Source: Fusobacterium sp.
Lineage (GTDB): Bacteria > Fusobacteriota > Fusobacteriia > Fusobacteriales > Fusobacteriaceae
NCBI GenBank assembly: GCA_030527385.1
Contig: JAUNAY010000002.1
Location: 1 to 27,086 of the forward strand
Direction: 5' to 3'
DNA: 27,086 nucleotides
The notes under the pieces were generated by a model. That model was not told the DNA's origin and did not search any database. It was given only the letters and a program-made list of their open reading frames with translations. The position numbers were made by a program, and so were the translations under genes. This document shows positions 6,291 through 13,585 of this stretch, one piece after another. The stretch's first letter is position 1. Every line of letters starts with the position of its first letter.

Positions 6291-6416
6291 ATTACACAAA
6301 TTTTAAAAATAGAGGATTAAATCTCGTACTCTATTAAAATTTTACCAACCTTATGAAAGCCATAACCCATAAGGTGAGAAACAGGCGTTTCTACTTTATC
6401 CAACTTATTCAATTAC
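6291..6416 (-). promoter_or_regulatory. Structured leader RNA of infC-rpmI-rplT (L20-leader-like)
   Basis: Between promoter and terminator, the minus strand folds into three hairpins in order: GAAAC-GCCT-GTTTC (6378-6391), ACCTTATG with CATAAGGT (6348-6355 and 6368-6375), and a long A/T stem with CTCTATT and AATAGAG (6298-6314 and 6329-6343). CGCCTGTT in the first can pair with AACAG(G)GCG in the terminator arm. Leaders of this kind in Firmicutes are bound by L20. Regulation by L20 here is inference. Confidence 0.6.
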
Positions 6417-6422
6417 CTAAAT

Positions 6423-6450
6423 ATTATATCACAATATCCAATAAAGTCAA
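6423..6450 (-). promoter_or_regulatory. Promoter of infC-rpmI-rplT
   Basis: On the minus strand TTGACT (6445-6450), a 16-bp spacer and TATAAT (6423-6428). It lies 12-15 nt past the stop codon of the upstream MATE gene. Confidence 0.8.
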
Positions 6451-6461
6451 GGGATTTTTTA

Positions 6462-7826
6462 CTATTGTAGTACTTTTTTTCTTTTTTCTAAATGTTTATT
6501 AAAAATAAGATAAAAAGCTGTCGTCGAAGCTATTGCTCCCAAAATATCACTTACTGGTTGAGCATAAAAAGCTGATCTTGCTTCAAACAATGCTGGCAAA
6601 AAGAATGTACTACTCATATACAACATTTTTCTAAACATTGATAAAGAAAAAGCTGTCTTTATTCTTCCAATAGCTGTAAATCCATCTACAAAACAATATT
6701 GGAAAGATAATGGAACAATCCCCCAAACACTTGCCCTTATTCCCCATTTAGCCACTGTTGCTAAATTTATTTCATCAGTGAATAAAGATATAAACCAAGG
6801 TGATATAAATGGTGTTAAAATAAACATTGTACTTGTTAAAACTAAGGCAAATATAACTATATATTTTTCTGCTTTTTTAACTCTTTCTATCTTTCTTGCA
6901 CCATAGTTATAACTTAATAATGGTTGAGTTCCACCCGAAAGTCCAATAAGTGGTCCTGTTATTAGTAATAGATAACTTTGAATTATAGTAGCTCCTGATA
7001 CTAACAAATCTCCTTGAGATGTTCCACCATACTTTTGTAACATAGCATTTAAAGCAATCAAAATGATACTATCTGTTGTTAAAATAAAAAATGGAGAAAA
7101 TCCAAATTTTATTATGTCACGTACAATTTCCATAGAGTATCCCTTAAATGTTATAGGAATTTTTATTTTTCTACTTGTCAAAAATCTAAATGCAAATATA
7201 AAAGATGTTATTTGAGCAATTACAGTTGCCCAAGCAGCCCCTGCAACTCCCATATTTAACCAAAAAATAAAAATTGTATCCAATAATATATTAACTAATG
7301 CTCCTATTATTACTGTTAGCATACCTACCATTGCAAAACCTTGACAAGTTATAAAAAAGTTCAGCCCTATTGCCATTAAAGCAAAAAAACTTCCAAGTGT
7401 ATAAATTGTTAAATACGTATTTGCATATGGAAAAGTTATATTACTAGCTCCAAACATCATTATCAATTTATCTTTTAAGATCAAAAATATTATTGTTAAA
7501 CTTATAGCAATAACTGAAAGAGCCAAAAAACTATTAGCAAGTACAAATCTAGCCTTTTTATACCTCTTCTCCCCCATCTTTATAGACATAATTATTGACC
7601 CTCCAAGTCCTACAAGAGTCCCAAAAGATGAAAGGAATGTTACAATAGGTCCACAAACCCCAACCCCTGCCAAAGCAAGTCCACCTATTTCTGGAATATG
7701 CCCAATATACATCCTGTCTACTATACTATATAGCAAATTTACTAATTGAGCTAGCATTGTTGGAATTGCTAACTTAAATACTAAACCTAAAACTGAATCT
7801 TTTCCCAAATTATTTGATATTTTCAT
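6462..7826 (-). CDS. MATE-family multidrug/Na+ efflux transporter (MepA-like)
   Basis: An inner-membrane transporter of the MATE family with about 12 membrane helices in two pseudo-repeats, 454 residues, the usual length. It exchanges cations (Na+ or H+) for drugs or metabolites. Typical features are GKDSVLGLVFKLAIPTMLAQLVNLLYSIVDRMYIG at the start (two MATE repeat-type turns) and the second-half motif GTQPLLSYNYGARK. The ATG has its nearest Shine-Dalgarno (AGGAGG) 17 bases ahead, unusually far, so expression may be low or the start may be off. No in-frame better start was seen. It diverges from another MATE gene at 7997. It has no clear terminator, and the infC promoter begins just after its stop. 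Substrate unknown. Confidence 0.85.
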   Translation of the reverse strand: MKISNNLGKDSVLGLVFKLAIPTMLAQLVNLLYSIVDRMYIGHIPEIGGLALAGVGVCGPIVTFLSSFGTLVGLGGSIIMSIKMGEKRYKKARFVLANSFLALSVIAISLTIIFLILKDKLIMMFGASNITFPYANTYLTIYTLGSFFALMAIGLNFFITCQGFAMVGMLTVIIGALVNILLDTIFIFWLNMGVAGAAWATVIAQITSFIFAFRFLTSRKIKIPITFKGYSMEIVRDIIKFGFSPFFILTTDSIILIALNAMLQKYGGTSQGDLLVSGATIIQSYLLLITGPLIGLSGGTQPLLSYNYGARKIERVKKAEKYIVIFALVLTSTMFILTPFISPWFISLFTDEINLATVAKWGIRASVWGIVPLSFQYCFVDGFTAIGRIKTAFSLSMFRKMLYMSSTFFLPALFEARSAFYAQPVSDILGAIASTTAFYLIFNKHLEKRKKVLQ

Positions 7827-7932
7827 TCTACTATTTAAAAATTCCTCCTTTTCGCAATATATTTTTTCTACCCTAATTCAAGTATAACATATTTCAAAAT
7901 ATTGAGGAATAAAATTCTTAATTATTATTTTC

Positions 7933-7962
7933 TTGAAAATATATGCTCTTTTACAATATAAT
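7933..7962 (+). promoter_or_regulatory. Promoter of the plus-strand MATE gene
   Basis: TTGAAA (7933-7938), an 18-bp spacer and TATAAT (7957-7962). The start codon lies 34 nt on. Confidence 0.65.
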
Positions 7963-7996
7963 AGAGGTATAAATTTTTATGTATGGGGGAAATTTT

Positions 7997-9349
7997 ATGA
8001 AGAAATACGAAATAGATATGTGTAATGGACCTCTGTTTAAACAGTTTGTTTTTTTTGCAATACCTCTTATCTTTTCAGAAGCTTTACAACTGCTTTTTAA
8101 TGCTGCTGATACAGTTGTAGTAGGTAAGTTCGCTGGTGAGTCAGCACTTGCTGCTGTTGGTTCAACAAGTTCTCTTATTAACTTATTACTTAATCTTGTT
8201 ATTGGTTTATCTATGGGAGCTGGAGTTGTAGTAGCTAAAAACTATGGTTCAAAAGATAAAAAGGCTGTCCAAGAAAGTGTACACACAGCTATTGCCACTG
8301 CTATCGCTTCTGGAATTATTATGTTATTTGCTGGACTTTTTTTAACTAAACCTTTATTACGTATGATGAAAACTCCAGAGGATATTATTAATCTTTCTTC
8401 TTTATATATGATAATATATTTTTTAGGTATGCCTGCAAATATGCTATATAACTTTGGAGCTTCTGTTTTAAGAGCTGCTGGAGACACAAAGCGTCCTCTT
8501 TTTATTCTTACCTTTGCTGGAGTTATTAATGTTCTACTAAATTTGCTTTTAGTTATAGTATTTAATTTGAGCGTAGCTGGAGTAGCTATTGCTACTATTA
8601 CTGCTGAAACAATTTCAGCTTTTCTAATACTTAGAATATTAACTAATACTCCTGGAATGTTAAGACTAAAATGGAAATCTGTAAAAATTCATAGAGATCG
8701 TTTTTTAGAGATTGTAAAAATTGGACTTCCTGCTGGAGTTCAAGGAATTTTATTCAATATTTCAAATGTATTGATTCAATCTTCTGTAAATTCATTCGGT
8801 CCTTTAGTTATTGCAGCAAATACAGCATCGGTTGCTATTGAAGGTTTTGTCAATACCTCTTTAAATGCTCTATATCAAGCTACTTTAAACTTTACTAGTC
8901 AAAACTATGGAGCTAAAAAATTTGCTAGAATAGATAAAATTTTAACTTTATCTTTAATCCTATCTTTTATATGTGGTGGATTCTTTGGATTTGGTGCCTA
9001 TATATTTGGAACTCCTCTTTTAAGTATCTGGATTTCAAGTAAAGAAGCTATTTCATATGGACTAATTAGATTAAGTGTAATTGGAATAAGTTACTCACTT
9101 TGTGGACTTATGGACGCTTTTGTTGGTTCTTTACGTGGACTTGGACTTTCTATTGTTCCAACTATAATTACTCTTTTTGGAGCTTGTCTATTCCGTACAC
9201 TGTGGGTATTTACAATATTTGAAAACAATCATACTCTTTACACATTATATATGTCTTATCCTATATCTTGGATATTAACCTCTGGAACATTAGGTTTGTA
9301 CTACCTGTATGAAAGAAAAAAATTATTTAAAACTTATGTTTCAATTTAA
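7997..9349 (+). CDS. MATE-family multidrug/Na+ efflux transporter
   Basis: A second MATE-family membrane transporter, 450 residues with about 12 helices, running opposite to the first. The N-terminal repeat has QLLFNAADTVVVGKFAGESA, and the second repeat carries TLNFTSQNYGAKKF, both family motifs. An earlier ATG six codons up (7979) is in frame, but GGGGGA sits six bases ahead of the ATG used here. It has its own promoter and ends before a hairpin at 9356-9387. It is distant in sequence from its neighbour, so the pair is probably not a recent duplication. Substrate unknown. Confidence 0.88.
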   Translation: MKKYEIDMCNGPLFKQFVFFAIPLIFSEALQLLFNAADTVVVGKFAGESALAAVGSTSSLINLLLNLVIGLSMGAGVVVAKNYGSKDKKAVQESVHTAIATAIASGIIMLFAGLFLTKPLLRMMKTPEDIINLSSLYMIIYFLGMPANMLYNFGASVLRAAGDTKRPLFILTFAGVINVLLNLLLVIVFNLSVAGVAIATITAETISAFLILRILTNTPGMLRLKWKSVKIHRDRFLEIVKIGLPAGVQGILFNISNVLIQSSVNSFGPLVIAANTASVAIEGFVNTSLNALYQATLNFTSQNYGAKKFARIDKILTLSLILSFICGGFFGFGAYIFGTPLLSIWISSKEAISYGLIRLSVIGISYSLCGLMDAFVGSLRGLGLSIVPTIITLFGACLFRTLWVFTIFENNHTLYTLYMSYPISWILTSGTLGLYYLYERKKLFKTYVSI

Positions 9350-9355
9350 AATCAA

Positions 9356-9387
9356 AAGAGGTAGAGCCTTTAATCGCCCTACCTCTT
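9356..9387. terminator. Hairpin terminator between the convergent MATE and GerMN genes
   Basis: AAGAGGTAG (9356-9364) and CTACCTCTT (9379-9387) form a 9-bp stem with a 14-nt loop. On the minus strand it is followed by TTTTGATTTT, so it best serves the GerMN-side operon, and it may also end the plus-strand MATE gene. Confidence 0.75.
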
Positions 9388-9390
9388 CTA

Positions 9391-9915
9391 CTATATACTT
9401 GTATTTCTGTTATAAAATTTACTTAAATTTTTTGTCCCATCTTCTCCATTTATCATTATCTTAACTCTATTAAATTTCCCTGTTTCTGTTAAACTATTAA
9501 CAATTGAATAGATAGTTAATAAACTTTTTTGGGTATTATCATCTAATTCTTTAATATCTGAACTAAAATCTAAATAGATTGTTTTATCATTAAAATATAT
9601 ATTATATAGAGTTATGTCACTACTTTTTATATATTTTTCCTCTCTTAAAATTGATATAAGCTTTTCTGTTAGCTTAATTGCTCTATCTTTTGTGCTCTGT
9701 GCTAAATCTATTTCAGCTTCCATTTTTTTAAGAGTTGTCAATTTAGAATTAGGAATATACACTGTGACTTTTTCTTTTTCACTGCTTTCAACTGTATTTT
9801 TTATATTCTCTATAACTATAACTTCACTATCAGTTGCATATGTCATATATAATAATCCTGAACCTATAATAAATATCCAACAAATTATAAAAAAGATTAA
9901 ACTATTTTTTTTCAA
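9391..9915 (-). CDS. GerMN-domain membrane-anchored protein
   Basis: A 174-residue protein with an N-terminal membrane segment (about residues 4-24) and an extracytoplasmic domain resembling GerMN, the beta-alpha domain of spore germination protein GerM, also found in non-sporulating bacteria. Visible features are VTVYIPN, the helix LTEKLISILREEKYI, the strands NIYFNDKTIYLDFSSDI and VKIMINGED. The frame extends to a GTG two codons upstream, but GAGGTG (9921-9926) has its proper five-base spacing to the TTG at 9913-9915, so TTG is preferred. It follows the amidase by 16 nt and probably shares its transcript, suggesting a role in envelope or peptidoglycan metabolism. Function unknown, and no spore formation is implied. 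Confidence 0.75.
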   Translation of the reverse strand: MKKNSLIFFIICWIFIIGSGLLYMTYATDSEVIVIENIKNTVESSEKEKVTVYIPNSKLTTLKKMEAEIDLAQSTKDRAIKLTEKLISILREEKYIKSSDITLYNIYFNDKTIYLDFSSDIKELDDNTQKSLLTIYSIVNSLTETGKFNRVKIMINGEDGTKNLSKFYNRNTSI

Positions 9916-9931
9916 AATCACACCTCATCAA

Positions 9932-10945
9932 TTAATAAAAATAATCTCTCACCTGTTTTGCTATCACTTGTGCCATTCTCTTTTGATATGTAGGATTTGT
10001 TATTTTTCTTAAGTCTCCCTGATTACTAATAAATCCAACCTCAATTAAAACACTCGGTCCATTAAATCCTCTTAATACTGCAAAGTTTGCTCCGTGAATA
10101 CCTCTATTTTTTAGTCCTATTGTAGCTGCTAAAGCATTATTTGTTTTTCTTGCAAAACCTATTGATTTTTCTTGATTTTTTTTGTAAGCTAACTCACCCA
10201 TAATTTGAGCAATAGAGTTACTTTTATCCCCATATTTATCTCCGAAACTGTTTTCAAATGCTGCTATTCTTTCTGCATAAGGAGAAGATTTTTTCGAAAA
10301 GTAAAATACTTCTACCCCATTTTGTTTGCTCGATACTGCCGAGTTAGCGTGAATACTTATAAACATATTTGCTTTTGCTCTATTACCTATTCTTGGACGC
10401 TCTGACAAATTTATAAATCTATCACTATCTCTTGTCATAACGACATTAAAATCTTTTTTTAATTCATCTCTTAAATATCTACTTACTGCTAGAACCACTG
10501 TCTTTTCATAATACTTCCTAAATCCAATAGCACCTGGATCTTTTCCTCCGTGTCCAGCATCAATAGTAATAGTAAATTGTTTTTTAGGAGATTTATCATT
10601 AAAACTTATAACAAAATCATTTCCTTTAAAAGTTTCTTTATAACTAATATTTTTATTTACTTTTATAAAAAAACCTACTGATCCACCATAATTTACTACC
10701 TGTAAGCTTTCAATATATTTATTTTTAAATTTAGCTGTATTTATTTTGCCACTTAAACTACTTCCTGGAAACTCTAAAAAAATTAACTGGTTATATTGAT
10801 CATAATTTAAGGTATATTTAGACTTTGCACTCCCTAAAAAATCAACAGTTAAATTAGCTCCACTCATATTTACATTTCTAATAGTTCCAGCAAATGTAAA
10901 AATTGTCAAGAATAGAAATGTTACCAACGTTACAATTTTTTTCAT
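9932..10945 (-). CDS. N-acetylmuramoyl-L-alanine amidase (AmiC-like, Amidase_3)
   Basis: A zinc amidase that cleaves the bond between MurNAc and L-Ala in peptidoglycan, used in daughter-cell separation. The 337 residues comprise a signal peptide (about 1-20), an AMIN-like N-terminal beta domain (about 21-120) that targets the division site, and a C-terminal Amidase_3 domain. Zinc ligands His132 (DAGHGG), Glu147 (KYYEKT) and His199 (SIHANS) are present, as is catalytic Glu302 (LIEVGF). The frame runs back to a GTG, but GGAG six bases ahead favours the ATG at 10943-10945. It lies between yajC and the GerMN gene, with a terminator (10974-10999) separating it from yajC. The AMIN call is by position and size. 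Confidence 0.9.
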   Translation of the reverse strand: MKKIVTLVTFLFLTIFTFAGTIRNVNMSGANLTVDFLGSAKSKYTLNYDQYNQLIFLEFPGSSLSGKINTAKFKNKYIESLQVVNYGGSVGFFIKVNKNISYKETFKGNDFVISFNDKSPKKQFTITIDAGHGGKDPGAIGFRKYYEKTVVLAVSRYLRDELKKDFNVVMTRDSDRFINLSERPRIGNRAKANMFISIHANSAVSSKQNGVEVFYFSKKSSPYAERIAAFENSFGDKYGDKSNSIAQIMGELAYKKNQEKSIGFARKTNNALAATIGLKNRGIHGANFAVLRGFNGPSVLIEVGFISNQGDLRKITNPTYQKRMAQVIAKQVRDYFY

Positions 10946-10973
10946 ACACTTCTCCACTATTTTAATTAATGAA

Positions 10974-10999
10974 AAAACGACAATATTAATTGTCGTTTT
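10974..10999. terminator. Terminator after yajC
   Basis: AAAACGACAAT and ATTGTCGTTTT form an 11-bp stem with a 4-nt loop, T-rich on the minus strand after the stem (TTTTTT). It would partly separate yajC from the amidase. No good promoter was seen for the amidase, so read-through is likely. Confidence 0.8.
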
Positions 11000-11010
11000 A
11001 TTTCATAAGG

Positions 11011-11277
11011 CTATAAAACTCTTGAAATAGCACTTTTAACAAATGTCATTTTAACGCCTTTGTCAACCTTTACATCTACTTCATCTTCTCTTACTGCAAC
11101 TATTGTTCCTTTTATTCCTCCAATAGTTACTACATTAGTTCCCTCTTTTAATGAAGCTAACATCTCTTGTTGTTTTTTTGCTTTTTTCTTGTTTGGAACT
11201 ACCATAAATAGATATATAACGAATCCCCAAACAACTATCATTATATAGCTTCCATATTTAGCTAATATTTCTCTCAT
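11011..11277 (-). CDS. yajC: Preprotein translocase subunit YajC
   Basis: An 88-residue, single-span membrane accessory protein of the Sec holotranslocon with SecDF. One helix is visible (about residues 8-27, IMIVVWGFVIYLFMVVP). The YajC signature NKKKAKKQQEMLASLKEGTNVVTIGGIKG follows in the cytoplasmic part, split here as NKKKAKKQQ and LKEGTNVVTIGGI. Slightly shorter than the usual 100-110 residues. A Shine-Dalgarno GAGGGGG lies ahead, and a clear promoter at 11308-11336. It is the head of the envelope cluster. The secD and secF genes, which often follow, do not. Confidence 0.93.
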   Translation of the reverse strand: MREILAKYGSYIMIVVWGFVIYLFMVVPNKKKAKKQQEMLASLKEGTNVVTIGGIKGTIVAVREDEVDVKVDKGVKMTFVKSAISRVL

Positions 11278-11307
11278 TTTAACCCCCTCATAAAAATAGA
11301 TGATATC

Positions 11308-11336
11308 ATTGTATCACATAACACTTTCTTTTTCAA
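11308..11336 (-). promoter_or_regulatory. Promoter of yajC
   Basis: On the minus strand TTGAAA (11331-11336), a 17-bp spacer and TACAAT (11308-11313), with TG just before the -10 box. Confidence 0.75.
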
Positions 11337-11349
11337 TTCTTAATAGAAC

Positions 11350-12519
11350 TTATTTAAAGAAAGCTTTTATCTTATCTTTTAGAGTCTTATGCTTTTTATA
11401 GTTTTTATCTTTTAAACTATCTTCAAATCTTTTTAATAATTCTTTTTGCTCATCACTTAAATCAGTTGGAGTTTCAACTACTACTTGAACTAATTGATCT
11501 CCCACCATAGATCCTCTTAAAGATTTTATTCCCTCTCCTCTAAGTTTAAACAATTTTCCTGTTTGTGTTCCTGCTGGGATTTTTATATTTTTCTTACCAT
11601 TTAAAGTAGGGATTTCAACCTCTCCACCTAAAGCTGCTGTTGTAAATGTGATAGGAATTTCACATATTATGTCTTCACCTCTTCTTTCAAAAAGTTCGTG
11701 AGGTTTTACTCTTATAACAACATATAGGTCTCCGTTTGGTCCACCAGTTTCACTAGCTTCTCCCATTCCTGCTATTCTTAATTTTTGTCCATCATCTATT
11801 CCTGCTGGGATTTTTATTTTTTGTTCAACAGTTTCCTTTACAATTCCTGTTCCATTACAAGTTTTACATTTTTTTTCTGGAATTTCTCCTTTACCGTGAC
11901 ACTCATCACACTCTGCATAACTTTCAAAATTTCCAAGAATTGTTCTTTGAACAGTTTTTATTCTACCAGAACCATTACATTTTGGACATTTTTTCATACT
12001 ACTTCCTGGTTCTGCTCCTGTTCCATTACAAGTTCCACATTTTCCATTTCTTTTATATCTTATAGTTTTTTCTGTTCCTTTAGCTGCTTCTTCCAAAGTG
12101 ATTTCAACTTGATATCTCAAGTCTGCTCCTGGCTCTACATAGCTTCTTCTAGCATTTCCACCAAAACCTCCGAATCCGCCAAAACCTCCAGCTCCTCCTC
12201 CAAAGAATGAACTGAAAATATCTTCAAAGCCACTAGCATCTCCTCCAAAGCCTCCACCGAAGCCTCCAGCTCCACCTTGTTCAAATGCTGCATGACCAAA
12301 TCTATCATATTGTGCTCTTTTTTCTTTATCTGATATCACCTGATATGCTTCATTTACTTCTTTAAATTTTTCCTCTGCTTCTTTTTTCTCTTTTTCACTT
12401 GCATTACTGAATTTATCAGGATGATATTTCATGGCAGCTTTTCTATATGCTTTTTTTATCTCTGCTTCTGAAGCATCTTTAGCTACTCCTAATACTTCAT
12501 AATAATCTCTTTTTGCCAT
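11350..12519 (-). CDS. dnaJ: Chaperone DnaJ (Hsp40, type I)
   Basis: DnaJ delivers unfolded clients to DnaK and stimulates its ATPase. The domains in order are: the J domain with His33-Pro34-Asp35; a Gly/Phe-rich linker (about 80-125) full of GGF repeats; a zinc domain with four Cys-x-x-Cys-x-Gly-x-Gly repeats (CGTCNGTG, CPKCNGSG, CDECHGKG, CKTCNGTG); then the C-terminal client-binding beta domains. The 389 residues are slightly above the usual 375. GGAGGAAA precedes the ATG. It is the last gene of the heat-shock cluster but is separated from dnaK by an aldose-epimerase-like gene, and an extended -10 (12552-12560) without a CIRCE may give it a separate promoter. Confidence 0.97.
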   Translation of the reverse strand: MAKRDYYEVLGVAKDASEAEIKKAYRKAAMKYHPDKFSNASEKEKKEAEEKFKEVNEAYQVISDKEKRAQYDRFGHAAFEQGGAGGFGGGFGGDASGFEDIFSSFFGGGAGGFGGFGGFGGNARRSYVEPGADLRYQVEITLEEAAKGTEKTIRYKRNGKCGTCNGTGAEPGSSMKKCPKCNGSGRIKTVQRTILGNFESYAECDECHGKGEIPEKKCKTCNGTGIVKETVEQKIKIPAGIDDGQKLRIAGMGEASETGGPNGDLYVVIRVKPHELFERRGEDIICEIPITFTTAALGGEVEIPTLNGKKNIKIPAGTQTGKLFKLRGEGIKSLRGSMVGDQLVQVVVETPTDLSDEQKELLKRFEDSLKDKNYKKHKTLKDKIKAFFK

Positions 12520-12551
12520 TTAATATTTCCTCCATATTTAATATCTAAAAT

Positions 12552-12560
12552 ATTATATCA
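12552..12560 (-). promoter_or_regulatory. Putative extended -10 promoter of dnaJ
   Basis: On the minus strand TGATATAAT (12552-12560) matches TGN-TATAAT. No -35 box is clear, and no CIRCE lies here. It could transcribe dnaJ apart from hrcA-grpE-dnaK. Confidence 0.5.
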
Positions 12561-12600
12561 TAAAATCCAATTTAATTAATAATATTTTTATTTAGAAAAA

Positions 12601-13473
12601 TTAAAATATTGTTATATTTAACTCTCTTACATACTCTCCATTTTTTTCTAATTTTTCTATACCAACTTTTTCTGTTAATTCTCCAGAGGCATTATCATAG
12701 TCTGATATTCCATTCCAAGGTTCAAAGCATACATAGTCTGCTCCTGGAACATTCCAAAATGCTATATACTTAAATCCAGAAAAATCAAATTTTACTCCTG
12801 AATTATTTTTGCTGTTTTTTAACCAAACTATGTTGGAATTTGGATTTTCAACAATAGCAGCATCATTTATAAAGCTATTTTTTTCTAAATTAATTCTTTT
12901 TCCTTCAAAGAATTTAATCTTATCTTTAGATGAAATCAAAGCTCCATTAAGTCCAAAAATTTCTCCTGCTTCCTCTTTTTCAAACTCTATATAGTAATCT
13001 GTAAAAGCTATATTTTCATTTGTTGGAGTAGCAAAAGCTGGGTGTGCTCCTAAAGAGAAATACATATCTCCATCTGTTAAGTTTTCAACTCTATACTCAA
13101 TTTTTACAGTTTTATCTTTAATTATATATTTCATAAAGAAATTAAAATCAAATGGATATAATTTTTTAGTTTCTTCATTTGAACTAAATACAAATTCTAA
13201 AAAATCTTCTCCTTGACTTGATAGCTTAAACTCATTATCTCTTGCAAAACCGTGTTTTAATGAAATATCATATTGTTTTCCATTATAAAAATATCTATTA
13301 TCTTTTATTGCTCCTACAAATGGAAATAATACTGGTGAACTTTTTGCCCAAAATTTAGGATCTTTTTGCCAAACATATTCTTGTCCAGTTACTAAATCTT
13401 TTATTCCTACAAGCTCTGCTCCCTTACTATTTACTCTTAATTCTATTGCATTGTTTTTTAAATTAAATTCCAT
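12601..13473 (-). CDS. Aldose 1-epimerase-family protein (LacX-like mutarotase)
   Basis: A 290-residue galactose-mutarotase-fold protein that most likely interconverts anomers of a sugar or sugar phosphate. Likely catalytic residues are His74 (KHGFARDNEF) and His144 (LGAHPAFATP) with Glu251 (CFEPWNG), in the positions expected for the GalM/LacX family. AAGGAGAGG precedes the ATG. It sits between dnaK and dnaJ, where many genomes have dnaJ directly, so its link to heat shock is only by position. A stem-loop lies in its upstream region (13514-13543). Substrate not known. Confidence 0.85.
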   Translation of the reverse strand: MEFNLKNNAIELRVNSKGAELVGIKDLVTGQEYVWQKDPKFWAKSSPVLFPFVGAIKDNRYFYNGKQYDISLKHGFARDNEFKLSSQGEDFLEFVFSSNEETKKLYPFDFNFFMKYIIKDKTVKIEYRVENLTDGDMYFSLGAHPAFATPTNENIAFTDYYIEFEKEEAGEIFGLNGALISSKDKIKFFEGKRINLEKNSFINDAAIVENPNSNIVWLKNSKNNSGVKFDFSGFKYIAFWNVPGADYVCFEPWNGISDYDNASGELTEKVGIEKLEKNGEYVRELNITIF

Positions 13474-13513
13474 CTTTCCTCTCCTTATTAACTGTTTTTT
13501 ATATAACTAATTA

Positions 13514-13543
13514 AGGGAATAGAGTAATGTTACCCTATTCCCT
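13514..13543. other. Stable hairpin between dnaK and the epimerase gene
   Basis: AGGGAATAG (13514-13522) pairs with CTATTCCCT (13535-13543), and GTAA with TTAC inside, giving 13 bp with one mismatch and a 2-nt loop. Neither side has a proper T tract on the minus strand, so it may process or stabilise the dnaK transcript and does not look like a clean terminator. Confidence 0.6.
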
Positions 13544-13585
13544 CTATAATATTTTCCTTTTTAGGAATCTATTCAATTCTTTTTA

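Noticed and set aside
11785..12210. Plus-strand open frame over dnaJ
   Set aside because: Ser/Phe/Cys-rich complement of the DnaJ zinc repeats; no Shine-Dalgarno and no family features.
12520..12600. A second CIRCE before dnaJ
   Set aside because: No TTAGCACTC-like half-site in either orientation in this stretch.
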